A stretch of DNA of 64,000 bases from CAVQNQ01 sp963714205 (GCA_963714205.1 CAVQNQ010000003.1:496001-560000), one strand, 5' to 3'. Shown: positions 16,998-25,686, counted from the stretch's first letter. Program-made: numbers and translations. Notes: generated from the sequence alone by a model not told the origin.

Positions 16998-18383
16998 ATG
17001 TTTTTTCGTCCCCAGCACTTTCACTTCACCGGCATCGGCGGCATCGGCATGAGCGGCATCGCCGAAGTGCTGCTCAACCTGGGGTACGGAGTCAGCGGCT
17101 CGGATCTGAAGCTCTCGCCCGTCACGGAGCGGCTGGCGAAGCTGGGCGCTCGCGTCTACGAAGGCCACGACGCGGCCAACGTGGCGGGCGCGCAGGCCCT
17201 GGTGGTCAGCTCGGCGGTGGAGGACTCCAATCCCGAAGTGCAGGAGGCTCGCCGTCTGAAAATCCCGGTGATCCCGCGCGGCGAGCTGCTGGCCGAGCTG
17301 ATGCGCCTGAAGTACGGCATCGCGGTGGCCGGCAGCCACGGCAAGACCACCACCACCTCCATGACGGCCGCCATCCTCAACCACGCCGGCCTCGATCCGA
17401 CGGTGGTGGTGGGCGGCCGCGCGGCCACCATGGGCGGGTCCAATGCGCGCGTGGGCAAGAGCGATTTCCTGGTGGTCGAATCGGACGAAAGCGACGGCTC
17501 GTTTCTCAAGCTGGCGCCCATCATCGCGGTGGTGACCAACATCGACCGCGAGCACCTGGATTACTACCCCTCGCTCGATGCCATCCGCGCGGCCTTCATC
17601 GAGTTCGTCAACAAAGTGCCGTTCTATGGCACGTCCATCGTGTGCCTGGACGACGCCAACGTACAGAGCATCATGCCGGCCGTCAAGCGCCGCACGGTCA
17701 CCTACGGCACCACCGCGCAGGCCGACCTGCAGGCCGTCGAAATGGCTTGCGGCGCCTTCGCGAGCGATTTCCGGCTGCGCTACCGCGCGGACGATCTGGG
17801 CGTCTTCCACCTCAACATCCCCGGCCGCCACAACGTGTTGGATGCCATGGCCGCCGCGGCGGTGGGGTTGGAACTCGGCGTTTCCGCGCTCGCCATCGGC
17901 GAAGCTCTGGCCGCTTTCAGCGGCGTGGACCGGCGCTTTCAGGTGCGCGGCAGGGAACGCGGCGTCACCGTGGTGGACGATTACGGCCATCATCCCACTG
18001 AGGTTCGCGCCACTCTCGATGGCGCGCGGCTGTGCGGTTTCCGCCGCATTCATGTGCTCTTCCAGCCGCACCGCTACACCCGCACCTTCCACCTGATGGA
18101 CGAATTCGCGCGCTCCTTCAATCAGGCCGACAGCCTCTTCGTGATGGATATCTACGCGGCCTCGGAGAAGCCTATCGAGGGTGTGACGGCCGAAGCCCTC
18201 GTGGAGCGCATCCGGCAATTCGGGCACCGCGGCGTGGAGTATGTGGGCACGCTCGAACGCGGCGTGGACGCCCTGGAGGCCGCCGCCGGCGCGGGCGACC
18301 TGGTGCTGACGCTGGGCGCGGGCAACGTGTGGCAGGCGGGCGAGAAGCTCCTGGAGCGGCTGCGAACGGAAGCCGGCCGGTAA
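16998..18383 (+). CDS. murC: UDP-N-acetylmuramate--L-alanine ligase MurC
   Basis: The product is 461 residues, the first Mur ligase, joining L-alanine to UDP-MurNAc in the cytoplasm. The N-terminal 'FTGIGGIGMSGIAEVL' glycine motif (about 10-25), the P-loop 'AGSHGKTTTTSMTA' (about 111-124), 'ESDESDGSFLKL', 'NIDREHLDYY' and 'VDDYGHHPTEVRATL' are all present. AAAGGA lies immediately before the ATG. In many bacteria murB and ddl follow; here ftsQ begins one base after the murC stop. Confidence 0.97.
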   Translation: MFFRPQHFHFTGIGGIGMSGIAEVLLNLGYGVSGSDLKLSPVTERLAKLGARVYEGHDAANVAGAQALVVSSAVEDSNPEVQEARRLKIPVIPRGELLAELMRLKYGIAVAGSHGKTTTTSMTAAILNHAGLDPTVVVGGRAATMGGSNARVGKSDFLVVESDESDGSFLKLAPIIAVVTNIDREHLDYYPSLDAIRAAFIEFVNKVPFYGTSIVCLDDANVQSIMPAVKRRTVTYGTTAQADLQAVEMACGAFASDFRLRYRADDLGVFHLNIPGRHNVLDAMAAAAVGLELGVSALAIGEALAAFSGVDRRFQVRGRERGVTVVDDYGHHPTEVRATLDGARLCGFRRIHVLFQPHRYTRTFHLMDEFARSFNQADSLFVMDIYAASEKPIEGVTAEALVERIRQFGHRGVEYVGTLERGVDALEAAAGAGDLVLTLGAGNVWQAGEKLLERLRTEAGR

Positions 18384-18384
18384 T

Positions 18385-19149
18385 ATGGCGCGTGAATCCA
18401 AAAAGGCGGGCGGGTTCAACCGGAAGCTGGCGGGGGTCCTGCTGGCGCTCGGTTTCCTGTGCGTCTCCACCGGCATGGCCGCTCTGCGCGTCCGCCGCTA
18501 CGTCCTCACGGATTCGCAGTTCACGCTTTCCCACGAGCGCCCGGATTCGCTGGGCATTCAGGGCGTGGTGTATGCGCCGCGCGGCAAGGTGGAGCGCGTT
18601 TTCGCCGAGGATTTCGACCGCAGCGTCTTTTCCGTGCCGCTGGGCGAGCGCCGCCGCCGCCTCCTGGCCATCGACTGGGTGGAGGATGCCACCATCTCGC
18701 GCATATGGCCGGACCGCCTGGTGGTCCGCGTCCGCGAACGCACTCCGGTGGCCTTCGTGGTGATGCGGGGAGCCACGCTGCTGGTGGATTCGCACGGTGT
18801 CCTGCTCGAACCGCCGCTTGAGGCCTCGTTCGCCTTCCCCGTGCTGCGCGGCCTGGTCGAGGACGAGTCCGACGCCCAGCGGCGCGAACGGGTGCGGCTG
18901 ATGCTGCGTGTTCAGGCGGATCTGCGATACCTGGCCAAGGACGTTTCCGAGATCAACGTCGCCGATCCGGACAACGTTCGCGTCACCGCCCAGGTGGACG
19001 GGCGCGCCGTCGAGCTGATCCTCGGGGATACCCGCTTCGGCCGGCGATATCAGAGTTTCGCGAGCAACTACCCGGAGATCCACAGGCGGTCTCCGGAAGC
19101 CAAGTCGTTCGACCTGCGGTTGGACGACCGCATTACGGTGAAGGAATAA
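18385..19149 (+). CDS. ftsQ: Cell division protein FtsQ/DivIB
   Basis: The product is 254 residues. It has a short basic cytoplasmic N-terminus, one transmembrane helix (about 15-33, 'LAGVLLALGFLCVSTGMAAL'), then a POTRA-like domain ('FTLSHERPDSLGIQGVVYAP') and a beta domain with the FtsQ-type 'IDWVEDATISRIWPDRLVV' segment. FtsQ joins FtsL and FtsB at the septum. The typical first POTRA strand '(V)xGxxxxs' is less obvious than in E. coli, but position between murC and ftsA supports the call. It is separated from murC by a single base. Confidence 0.93.
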   Translation: MARESKKAGGFNRKLAGVLLALGFLCVSTGMAALRVRRYVLTDSQFTLSHERPDSLGIQGVVYAPRGKVERVFAEDFDRSVFSVPLGERRRRLLAIDWVEDATISRIWPDRLVVRVRERTPVAFVVMRGATLLVDSHGVLLEPPLEASFAFPVLRGLVEDESDAQRRERVRLMLRVQADLRYLAKDVSEINVADPDNVRVTAQVDGRAVELILGDTRFGRRYQSFASNYPEIHRRSPEAKSFDLRLDDRITVKE

Positions 19150-19166
19150 AGAAGGTTCAGGGATCC

Positions 19167-20366
19167 ATGGCAGCAAAACCGATTTATGCGGCGGGACTGG
19201 ATGCCGGCAGCCGGAACACGCGGCTGGTGGTGCTGGCCGTCGAGGACGGGTGCCTTCGCTTCCTGGGGGGCGCCTCGGTAGCGTCGCAGGGCTGGGTCAA
19301 GGGGATGATCGCCGACCAGGGCGCGGTAGCTGCCTCGATCCTGGACGCTCTGCGGGAAGCCGAGGCGGCCGCCGGCGTCTCCATCGAATCCGTGGTGGTG
19401 GGAGTGGGCGGCCCCGGCGTGCGCGGCGCCAACGGCCGCGGCGTCATGGATTGGGGCCACCCCCGTGAGATCGAGCAGCGCGATATCAACCGCGCGGTGG
19501 ATCGCGCCATGCGCGTCCAACTGCCCGAAGACCGCATGCTCTTGCAGCTCTTCCCGCAGGATTTCGTGGTGGACGATTCCCCAGGCCACACCGACCCGCA
19601 CAAGATGGTGGCTTCGCGCCTGGAAATCAATGTCCATCTTCTGACCGCCTCCACGCAGGAGCACACCTCGCTCGTCGGCGCCGTGAACCAGGCGCACCTG
19701 GCCGTGGATGAAACCGTCTTCGAAGCTATGGCCTCCTGTTACGCCGCGGTGCTGCCTGAGAACCGCGGGGAGGGCATCGCGGTGGTGGACATCGGAGCCC
19801 AATCCACGGAGCTGGTGGTCTACTACGGAGATACCATCTACCTGGCCTCGGCCGTGCGCGTCTGCGGCGATCACTTCACCCGCGATCTTGCTCAGGGCTT
19901 GTGCCTGTCCTTCGAAGATGCCGAGCAAGTCAAGATCGAGTTCGGCGGCGCCCGCGCGGAGAGCGTCGGGGAGCGCGTGCTGGTGGAGCTTCCCACGCCC
20001 GAGAACCGCGAACCCCGGGAGGCGCCCAGCCGCCACGTCAACCGGATCCTCCAGGCGCGCGCTGAAGAGTTATTCCGGCATGTGCGAGCGGAGGTGGCCC
20101 GCGCGGGGATGGATGGGTCGCTCATGGGCGGCGTGTTTCTGACCGGCGGGGGGGCCAAGCTGCCGGAATTGTGCGATGTGGCCGAAACCATCCTCAATTG
20201 CCAGATCCGCTATGGCTGGGCCCTGGGAATCGAGGATTGGCCGTCGGAGATGAAGGATCCCGAGTGGGCCACGGTGGCCGGCCTGGCCATGTATTCCGCC
20301 AGGCTGAAGGCCCAGACCCAGCGCCAGCGGGAGGCCGCCGGCTGGCTGGCGAAAGTTATGCGGTGA
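19167..20366 (+). CDS. ftsA: Cell division protein FtsA
   Basis: The product is 399 residues, an actin-fold ATPase that tethers FtsZ filaments to the membrane. The phosphate-1 motif 'AGLDAGSRNTRLVVLAV' is near the N-terminus. The phosphate-2 motif 'IAVVDIGAQSTELVVYY' (about 206-222) and the adenosine motif 'GVFLTGGGAKLPELCDVA' (about 318-335) are visible. The C-terminus 'QREAAGWLAKVMR' could form the short amphipathic membrane-targeting helix. It is followed by ftsZ after a 43-base gap. Confidence 0.96.
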   Translation: MAAKPIYAAGLDAGSRNTRLVVLAVEDGCLRFLGGASVASQGWVKGMIADQGAVAASILDALREAEAAAGVSIESVVVGVGGPGVRGANGRGVMDWGHPREIEQRDINRAVDRAMRVQLPEDRMLLQLFPQDFVVDDSPGHTDPHKMVASRLEINVHLLTASTQEHTSLVGAVNQAHLAVDETVFEAMASCYAAVLPENRGEGIAVVDIGAQSTELVVYYGDTIYLASAVRVCGDHFTRDLAQGLCLSFEDAEQVKIEFGGARAESVGERVLVELPTPENREPREAPSRHVNRILQARAEELFRHVRAEVARAGMDGSLMGGVFLTGGGAKLPELCDVAETILNCQIRYGWALGIEDWPSEMKDPEWATVAGLAMYSARLKAQTQRQREAAGWLAKVMR

Positions 20367-20409
20367 GCGCGGCACGGCGTTCGCGGCCGCGCATGGGAAG
20401 GAGAGCGTC

Positions 20410-21618
20410 ATGGGGCTGATCGATTCGGACATGAACAACCTGAAGTACGAGATCGAGGAGGAAGCTCGCACCGGCACGCGGATCAAGGTGATCGGCGTGG
20501 GCGGCGGCGGCTGCAATGCGGTGGCCCGCATGGTGGCCGAGGGCCTCGAAGGCGTGGAGTTTTACGCCATGAATACCGACCTGCAGGCCCTTTCGGCCTG
20601 CCCGGTTGCCAATAAGCTCCAACTCGGCGGCAAGATGACGCGTGGCTTGGGCGCCGGCGCCAATCCCGAGATCGGGCGCCAGGCGGCGCTTGAGAACACC
20701 GATCCCATCATCGAGATCCTGCAGGGCGCCGACATGGTCTTCGTCACTGCCGGGCTGGGAGGCGGCACCGGAACCGGCGCCGCGCCGGTGATCGCTTCCC
20801 TGGCCAAGGAACTGGAGGCTCTCACCGTGGCGGTGGTTACCAAGCCCTTCGGCTTCGAAGGGCCGCGCCGCCAGAGGCTCGCCGACGAAGGCCTTGCCAA
20901 GCTGGCCGGCACCGTCGATACCGTGATCGCCATCCCCAACGACCGCCTGCTGGCCCTGGCGCCGCGCGGCACCAGCTTCTTCGAGGCCTTCCGTCTGGCC
21001 GACGATGTGCTGCGGCAGGCTGTGCAGGGCATCAGCGACATCATCGTCACCCCCGGCCTGATCAACCGCGATTTCTCGGATATCAAAGCCACCATGTCGG
21101 GCATGGGATACGCGATGCTCGGCACCGCCACGGGCCGCGGCGAGAACGCCGCCGTGGAAGCCGCGCGGCAGGCCATCAACAGCCCGCTGCTGGAGGATTC
21201 CCGCATCACCGGCTCGCGCGGCATCCTGATCAACATCACCGGCTCCAGCCGCCTGGGCCTGCACGAGGTCAACGAAGCCTGCTCCATCATCCGGGAAGCC
21301 GCCGCCTGCGACGACGTGCAGATCAACTTCGGCGTGATCCTGAACGAATCGCTGGAAGACACGGTCAAGATCACCGTAATCGCCACCGGATTCCAGCCCG
21401 GAGGCGAGCCGCTGCCCGACCGCTCGGCCGCCGCTCCGCCCATGCGCCTCGAAGCCAGGCCGGCCGAGCCGCAGCCGGCGCGCCCCGAGCCCACGCCCGA
21501 GCCGGTTCCCATTATCGAGCCGGAACCGCGGCACGAGTTGCAGGAAGCCGAGCCGCTGCTGGATCTCGACGACCTCGATACGCCCGCCTACCTGCGGCAG
21601 GGCCGCCTGTTGAACTGA
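20410..21618 (+). CDS. ftsZ: Cell division GTPase FtsZ
   Basis: The product is 402 residues, the tubulin-like GTPase that forms the division ring. N-terminal 'IGVGGGGCNAVARM' (about 27-40), 'NTDLQALSAC', the tubulin signature 'GLGGGTGTGAAPVIASLA' (about 116-133) and the T7-loop 'NRDFSDIKATM' are intact. A proline/glutamate-rich linker (about 335-385) leads to a conserved C-terminal peptide 'DLDTPAYLRQGRLLN' that would bind FtsA and other partners. AAGGAG precedes the ATG. It ends the dcw run and is convergent with cysE. Confidence 0.98.
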   Translation: MGLIDSDMNNLKYEIEEEARTGTRIKVIGVGGGGCNAVARMVAEGLEGVEFYAMNTDLQALSACPVANKLQLGGKMTRGLGAGANPEIGRQAALENTDPIIEILQGADMVFVTAGLGGGTGTGAAPVIASLAKELEALTVAVVTKPFGFEGPRRQRLADEGLAKLAGTVDTVIAIPNDRLLALAPRGTSFFEAFRLADDVLRQAVQGISDIIVTPGLINRDFSDIKATMSGMGYAMLGTATGRGENAAVEAARQAINSPLLEDSRITGSRGILINITGSSRLGLHEVNEACSIIREAAACDDVQINFGVILNESLEDTVKITVIATGFQPGGEPLPDRSAAAPPMRLEARPAEPQPARPEPTPEPVPIIEPEPRHELQEAEPLLDLDDLDTPAYLRQGRLLN

Positions 21619-21633
21619 TCGCCCGCGCGGCGA
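21619..21633. terminator. Possible short hairpin between convergent ftsZ and cysE
   Basis: TCGCC (21619-21623) pairs with GGCGA (21629-21633) across a 5-base loop directly after the ftsZ stop, in the only 22 bases between ftsZ and cysE. There is no T tract on either strand, so any terminator activity is speculative. Confidence 0.2.
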
Positions 21634-21640
21634 GCGGACC

Positions 21641-22357
21641 TCAGATCGAGAAATCCTCGCCGTGCCACAGCCCCTGTTCGTCGGGCGCTGGTGTGTGCGG
21701 CGCCGCCCCGGCGGCCGATCCAGCAGCCAGCGCCTCCAGCCTGTCCATCCGTATTATGAGCGTCGTAAGCGTGGCGCCCACGGTATCCGGCAGGATGGTG
21801 TGCTGGAGGTCCGGATCGGCCTCCGGCACATGCGCCTTGGAGCGCATCACCGGGCGCCCCGGCACGCCCACCACCACCGAGTTGGCCGGCACCGATTTCA
21901 CCACCACGGAATTCGCCCCGATGCGGCAATCGTCGCCGATCTCTATGGCCCCCAGGAGCTTGGCGCCCGCTCCCACCACCACGCGGTCGCCCAGAGTGGG
22001 ATGGCGCTTGCCGCGCGCCAGGCTGGTGCCGCCCAGCGTCACGCCGTGGTAGATGGTCACGTCCGCTCCCACTTCGGCGGTTTCGCCGATCACCACCCCC
22101 ATGCCGTGATCGATGAAGAAACCAGGACCGAGCTTGGCTCCCGGGTGGATCTCGATGCCGGTCAGATTGCGCGCCAGTTGCGAGAGCACGCGTGCCAGCA
22201 GGCGCAGCTTCCTGCGCCACAGCCAGTGGGTGCAGCGATAGGCCCAGATCGCGTGCAGCCCCGAGTAGCAGAGCAAAACCTCCACGGCATTTCGCGCGGC
22301 AGGATCGCGCTTGAGCACCGAGCGCACGTCGCGCGCGATGGTCTGGAAGGGCGTCAT
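21641..22357 (-). CDS. cysE: Serine O-acetyltransferase
   Basis: The product is 238 residues. It acetylates L-serine with acetyl-CoA to give O-acetylserine for cysteine synthesis. A helical N-terminal part ('DPAARNAVEVLLCYSGLHAI') is followed by a left-handed beta-helix of hexapeptide repeats (about 60-185). This includes the active-site segment 'FIDHGMGVVIGETAEVG' and 'YHGVTLGGTSLARGKRHPTL', then 'VVVGVPGRPV'. The C-terminal 50 residues beyond the helix vary in the family and hold no recognised domain. The gene lies 45 bases after cysK on the same strand; the two enzymes form the cysteine synthase complex in other bacteria. Confidence 0.96.
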   Translation of the reverse strand: MTPFQTIARDVRSVLKRDPAARNAVEVLLCYSGLHAIWAYRCTHWLWRRKLRLLARVLSQLARNLTGIEIHPGAKLGPGFFIDHGMGVVIGETAEVGADVTIYHGVTLGGTSLARGKRHPTLGDRVVVGAGAKLLGAIEIGDDCRIGANSVVVKSVPANSVVVGVPGRPVMRSKAHVPEADPDLQHTILPDTVGATLTTLIIRMDRLEALAAGSAAGAAPHTPAPDEQGLWHGEDFSI

Positions 22358-22402
22358 AACAACATTATGGGGTATGGGCCCGCGGCCGGCTCGCGAAAGC
22401 CG

Positions 22403-23335
22403 CTAAATCGCCAGATCCGCGAACAGTGCCGTGCTGAGATAACGCTCGCCGAAAGACGGCACGATTGCCACAATCAGCTTGCCGGCGCTCTCCGGCCGGC
22501 GCGCCACCTCGACCCCGGCCCACAGCGCGGCTCCCGAGGAGATCCCCACCAGCAGCCCTTCCTCCCGCGCCGCACGCCGGGCGGTCTCCAGCGCGTCGTG
22601 GTTTTTGACGCGCACGATCTCGTCGCAGATTTCGCGGTTCAGCACTTCCGGCACGAAGCCGGCTCCGATCCCTTGAATCGGGTGCGGCCCCTTGGCTCCC
22701 CCGGAGAGCACCGGCGAGGCGTCCGGCTCCACGGCCACGCAGCGGAACCCGGGCTTGCGCGCCTTGAGGACCTCGCCAACCCCCGTGATCGTGCCGCCCG
22801 TCCCCACGCCCGCCACCAGCACATCGGCCTGGCCTTCGGTATCGCGCCAGATCTCCTCGGCCGTGGTGCGCCGGTGGATTTCGGGATTGGCGGGGTTCTT
22901 GAACTGCTGCGGCATCAGGTAGCGGGAATCGGCCGCCACCATCTCCTCGGCCTTCCGTATGGCGCCCGCCATGCCCTCCGCGCCGGGCGTCAGGATCAGC
23001 TCCGCTCCGTAGGCGCGCAGCACCTGGCGGCGCTCCCGGCTCATGGTCTCCGGCATGGTCAGGACGCACTTGTAGCCGCGCGCGGCGCAGACCATGGCCA
23101 GTGCGATCCCGGTATTGCCGCTGGTGGGCTCGACGAACACCGTATCGCGCCGGACGGCGCCGGCCTTCTCGGCGGCCTCGATCATGGAGAGGCCGATGCG
23201 GTCTTTGACGCTGTGCGCCGGGTTGGCATATTCGAGCTTGGCAACCAGTTCGCCGGCGGCGCCCGCCGCCAGCCGCCTGATCCGCACCAGCGGCGTGTTG
23301 CCGATCAGTTCCGTGACATCCTGCGCAATCTTCAT
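22403..23335 (-). CDS. cysK: Cysteine synthase (O-acetylserine sulfhydrylase)
   Basis: The product is 310 residues, a PLP fold-type II enzyme that converts O-acetylserine and sulfide to cysteine. The lysine segment 'NPAHSVKDRIGLSMI' (about 38-52), the substrate loop 'EPTSGNTGIALA', the phosphate-binding 'GVGTGGTITGVGE' and 'GISSGAALWA' are visible. The usual CysK length is matched. It is the first gene of a cysK-cysE pair transcribed away from the repeat-rich spacer upstream. Confidence 0.96.
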   Translation of the reverse strand: MKIAQDVTELIGNTPLVRIRRLAAGAAGELVAKLEYANPAHSVKDRIGLSMIEAAEKAGAVRRDTVFVEPTSGNTGIALAMVCAARGYKCVLTMPETMSRERRQVLRAYGAELILTPGAEGMAGAIRKAEEMVAADSRYLMPQQFKNPANPEIHRRTTAEEIWRDTEGQADVLVAGVGTGGTITGVGEVLKARKPGFRCVAVEPDASPVLSGGAKGPHPIQGIGAGFVPEVLNREICDEIVRVKNHDALETARRAAREEGLLVGISSGAALWAGVEVARRPESAGKLIVAIVPSFGERYLSTALFADLAI

Positions 23336-23764
23336 ATCGCTATATCGCCGGGGTGATTTTCCAGGGTAACACTCGGAACCCCCGTCCCCGCTCGCTCGCT
23401 AGAATGGTCAACCGGAGAAACGGGGACATTTCAGCCGGAGTTGACACTCGGCGCCCTCGCGTTACCAAGACGTTACCAGCAGCTGATAAACCTGCTGACA
23501 CTGCTGGGGAAATCGATCGCAGCGGCTAGCGCGCGGCGAGCCCGTTACCAAGCGTAACCAATTAAGAATAAAGCGCATTTCAGTTGAGGAAACAATCAGG
23601 ATGGCCTACTATCCAAGGCAGAGAGGACATCGGGCCTTCGCTTCCATTCATGCGCGAAGCCGTACCGGATGATGCCCTTTCATCGGTGCTCTTGAATCAC
23701 GGAGCCGCTGCTAATGGACAAATGCCAATCGCCACCTGCTCGTCGCCAGAGGAGGAGCGGCTCG
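23336..23764. other. Repeat-rich intergenic spacer upstream of cysK
   Basis: These 429 bases carry no convincing gene. Between 23461 and 23558 there are three GTTACCA copies and several inverted repeats (see the repeat entry). The sequence just before them ('GAAACGGGGACATTTCAG', 23415-23432) is reminiscent of ends seen near acidobacterial insertion elements, but I cannot confirm this. No transposase fragment is recognisable. Confidence 0.4.
23461..23558. repeat. Cluster of short direct and inverted repeats
   Basis: GTTACCA occurs at 23461, 23472 and 23544. CCAGCAG (23477-23483) is inverted against CTGCTGG (23501-23507), with a second CTGCTG at 23492. GTTAC (23544-23548) and GTAAC (23554-23558) form a further small palindrome. 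The pattern could be a mobile-element end, an attachment site or a structured intergenic repeat; the sequence does not decide. Confidence 0.45.
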
Positions 23765-23962
23765 ATGAGCCTGGAGCGGTCAAGCCGCAGACTGCTGAAG
23801 GCTGCGAAACAGCTTCCCACCCCTTTCGCATCGATAGAAATCGTGCTTTCCCAGTTCGCGGCCGAGTCCGTGGTCTTGAAACAGGCGTTAAGTAACTTCG
23901 CAAATGCCATCCGCGAAGTTGAAACCGAACTCGGTCCCGAGGAAAGTCGGAGTCGACCATAG
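23765..23962 (+). CDS. Possible small hypothetical protein (65 residues)
   Basis: I chose the ATG at 23765 because a GAGGAGGAG tract ends about 8 bases upstream. The deduced product has a basic start ('MSLERSSRRLLKAAKQL') and then a helix-forming region ('LKQALSNFANAIREVETELG') with reasonable residue composition. I recognise no family. The same region has an open frame in another phase, and the gene stands alone between cysK and the PAP2 phosphatase, so coding status is uncertain. Confidence 0.35.
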   Translation: MSLERSSRRLLKAAKQLPTPFASIEIVLSQFAAESVVLKQALSNFANAIREVETELGPEESRSRP

Positions 23963-24138
23963 CGGTAGCGGTCCGGTCGGCCCCGTTCAACTCGCTATCC
24001 GCGAGCGGGTTCCGGTTCTGCCCCGGGTGGTTGAGGGCACCGGCGACGCGCTGCCCCGAAACTCGTGGCTCGACTGAGAGCGATTAAAGCCAACGGCAGC
24101 CTGTTTGCTGTTACCCTCCCTCGAAGAGGGATTCCGGG

Positions 24139-25080
24139 ATGAAGATTCTGCTGTGCGTAATGTTCCTGTTGCCGGCCTTCGCGCAGGACGAAACGCCGCC
24201 CGGCGCCGAGCCTGCGCCCGTCGATCGAGACCACCCTCCGGCGAATGCGGTTGGACAGAGCCGCGATCGCTCGGTCCTCCAGCCCAAGCCCGGCAGCGAA
24301 GCGATCAAGCCCAAAGACTACTCTGATCAGACGGGCTACTGGCATCCGTTCGCGCGAATGGGGCGGTACGTGCTATCGGATCAGAAGGTAATCTGGACCA
24401 GTCCTTTTCACACCTCCAGAAAAGACGCCCAGTGGTGGCTGATTTTCGGAGGCGCGACCGGGGCCCTGATCGCCACCGACAAGTACGTTTCCAAAAACGC
24501 GCCCAGTGCGCCCTGGATCGGGCACCTGGGCGACGATGTTTCGTACCTCGGCGAGGCGTATACGCTGCTGCCGATCACGGCCGGCTTCTATTTTGCCGGC
24601 ACGAAGTATCACAGGGATCATTTTCGCGAAGCGGGACTGCTTTCGTTTGAAGCGCTGGCGGACGTCACCATCGTGGAACTGGCATTGAAATCGCTCTTCG
24701 ACCGCGAGCGGCCCAAGGAAGGCCACGGCGACGGTGAATTTGAAGCTTCCACCAGCCCTCGTTACGATTCCAGCTTTCCTTCCGGCCATGCGATTGAAAC
24801 TTTCGCGATGGCTTCGGTCTTCGCTCATGAGTATCCGCACAAGCGATGGGTGCAGATCCTGGCGTACTGCTACGCCGGAGGAGTGGTGGGGGCGCGTCTG
24901 GCTGCCAACCAGCATTTCCCCGGCGACGTGATGGCAGGCGGCGCTATCGGCTGGTTCGTCGGCGATTACGTTTACGGCAGGCGCCACAACCCCGAACTGG
25001 ATCAGAAGCCGACGATCACCCGGAAAATCCTCGATCACGTGCGAATTGGCGGAGCCTATTCGAGCGTGCCGGGTTACTGA
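24139..25080 (+). CDS. Exported PAP2-family phosphatase
   Basis: The product is 313 residues with an N-terminal signal peptide ('MKILLCVMFLLPAFAQ', cleavage near 'AFA'). All three motifs of the PAP2/vanadium-haloperoxidase superfamily are present: KxxxxxxRP ('KSLFDRERP'), PSGH ('SSFPSGHAIE') and SRxxxxxHxxxD in the variant 'ARLAANQHFPGDV'. Such enzymes dephosphorylate lipid phosphates such as undecaprenyl diphosphate or phosphatidic acid at the periplasmic face. Few strong membrane helices are visible beyond the signal, so it may be periplasmic or weakly membrane-bound. Its end overlaps by 7 bases the end of the convergent tyrosine phosphatase. The substrate is unknown. Confidence 0.9.
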   Translation: MKILLCVMFLLPAFAQDETPPGAEPAPVDRDHPPANAVGQSRDRSVLQPKPGSEAIKPKDYSDQTGYWHPFARMGRYVLSDQKVIWTSPFHTSRKDAQWWLIFGGATGALIATDKYVSKNAPSAPWIGHLGDDVSYLGEAYTLLPITAGFYFAGTKYHRDHFREAGLLSFEALADVTIVELALKSLFDRERPKEGHGDGEFEASTSPRYDSSFPSGHAIETFAMASVFAHEYPHKRWVQILAYCYAGGVVGARLAANQHFPGDVMAGGAIGWFVGDYVYGRRHNPELDQKPTITRKILDHVRIGGAYSSVPGY

Positions 25081-25628
25081 GCGGAAGCGGCCGGCAGGGT
25101 CGGCGAGAATCGCAAAACATAGCGCTTCAGGCCAATCTCAACCCAGTGCATGCCGTAGGACTCGGCCTCTTCGAGCGCACTCTGATTGCGCCAGCCGTCG
25201 TGCGCAATCCGGTAGCACGCGATGACCGCGCCCGTCCGGTCCCGTCCTTGCCGGCAGTGCACGAATAAGGGCCCCGCGTCGCTCGACTGCAAAAGTGCCA
25301 GCACCTTGGAAATGTTCTCATCGGCGGGCGCCACGATGCCTTGCAGCGGCACATTCACATAGCGCATGCCGGCTGCCTCCACCGCCTGCCGCTCGGCCTG
25401 AACGGAATGCTCGGCATGCTCACCCTCGCGGCGCAGATCGATAACGGTCTTCACCCCCAAGCGGCCCAGGCTGATCCAGCCTTGGGCGGTGGGTTGGCCG
25501 CCCCGATATATGTTTCCGTCGACTTGATGGAAGTTGGGGATGCCCTCGGCTATCGGATTCGTCGCGCAGTTCGAAATTGAAGGGAGGGCCACAACCAGGA
25601 GAAATGACTGAAAAATACGAATACGCAC
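25074..25628 (-). CDS. Lipoprotein dual-specificity/tyrosine phosphatase
   Basis: The product is 184 residues. An N-terminal hydrophobic segment ends in a lipobox-like 'LPSISNC', so the mature protein is probably lipid-anchored. The phosphatase P-loop HCxxGxxRT is present ('VHCRQGRDRTGAVIA', about residues 121-135), preceded by 'VKTVIDLRREGEH', a typical start of the DSP fold, and by a general-acid region 'VPLQGIVAPADE'. It would hydrolyse phosphotyrosine or other phosphomonoesters outside the cytoplasm. It is convergent with the PAP2 gene. Confidence 0.88.
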   Translation of the reverse strand: MRIRIFQSFLLVVALPSISNCATNPIAEGIPNFHQVDGNIYRGGQPTAQGWISLGRLGVKTVIDLRREGEHAEHSVQAERQAVEAAGMRYVNVPLQGIVAPADENISKVLALLQSSDAGPLFVHCRQGRDRTGAVIACYRIAHDGWRNQSALEEAESYGMHWVEIGLKRYVLRFSPTLPAASAQ

Positions 25629-25686
25629 TTAACTCAAAGACGGATCGCGCCAGGCCGCGGTTTCAGCGTGTTTTCACGGCGTGTTT

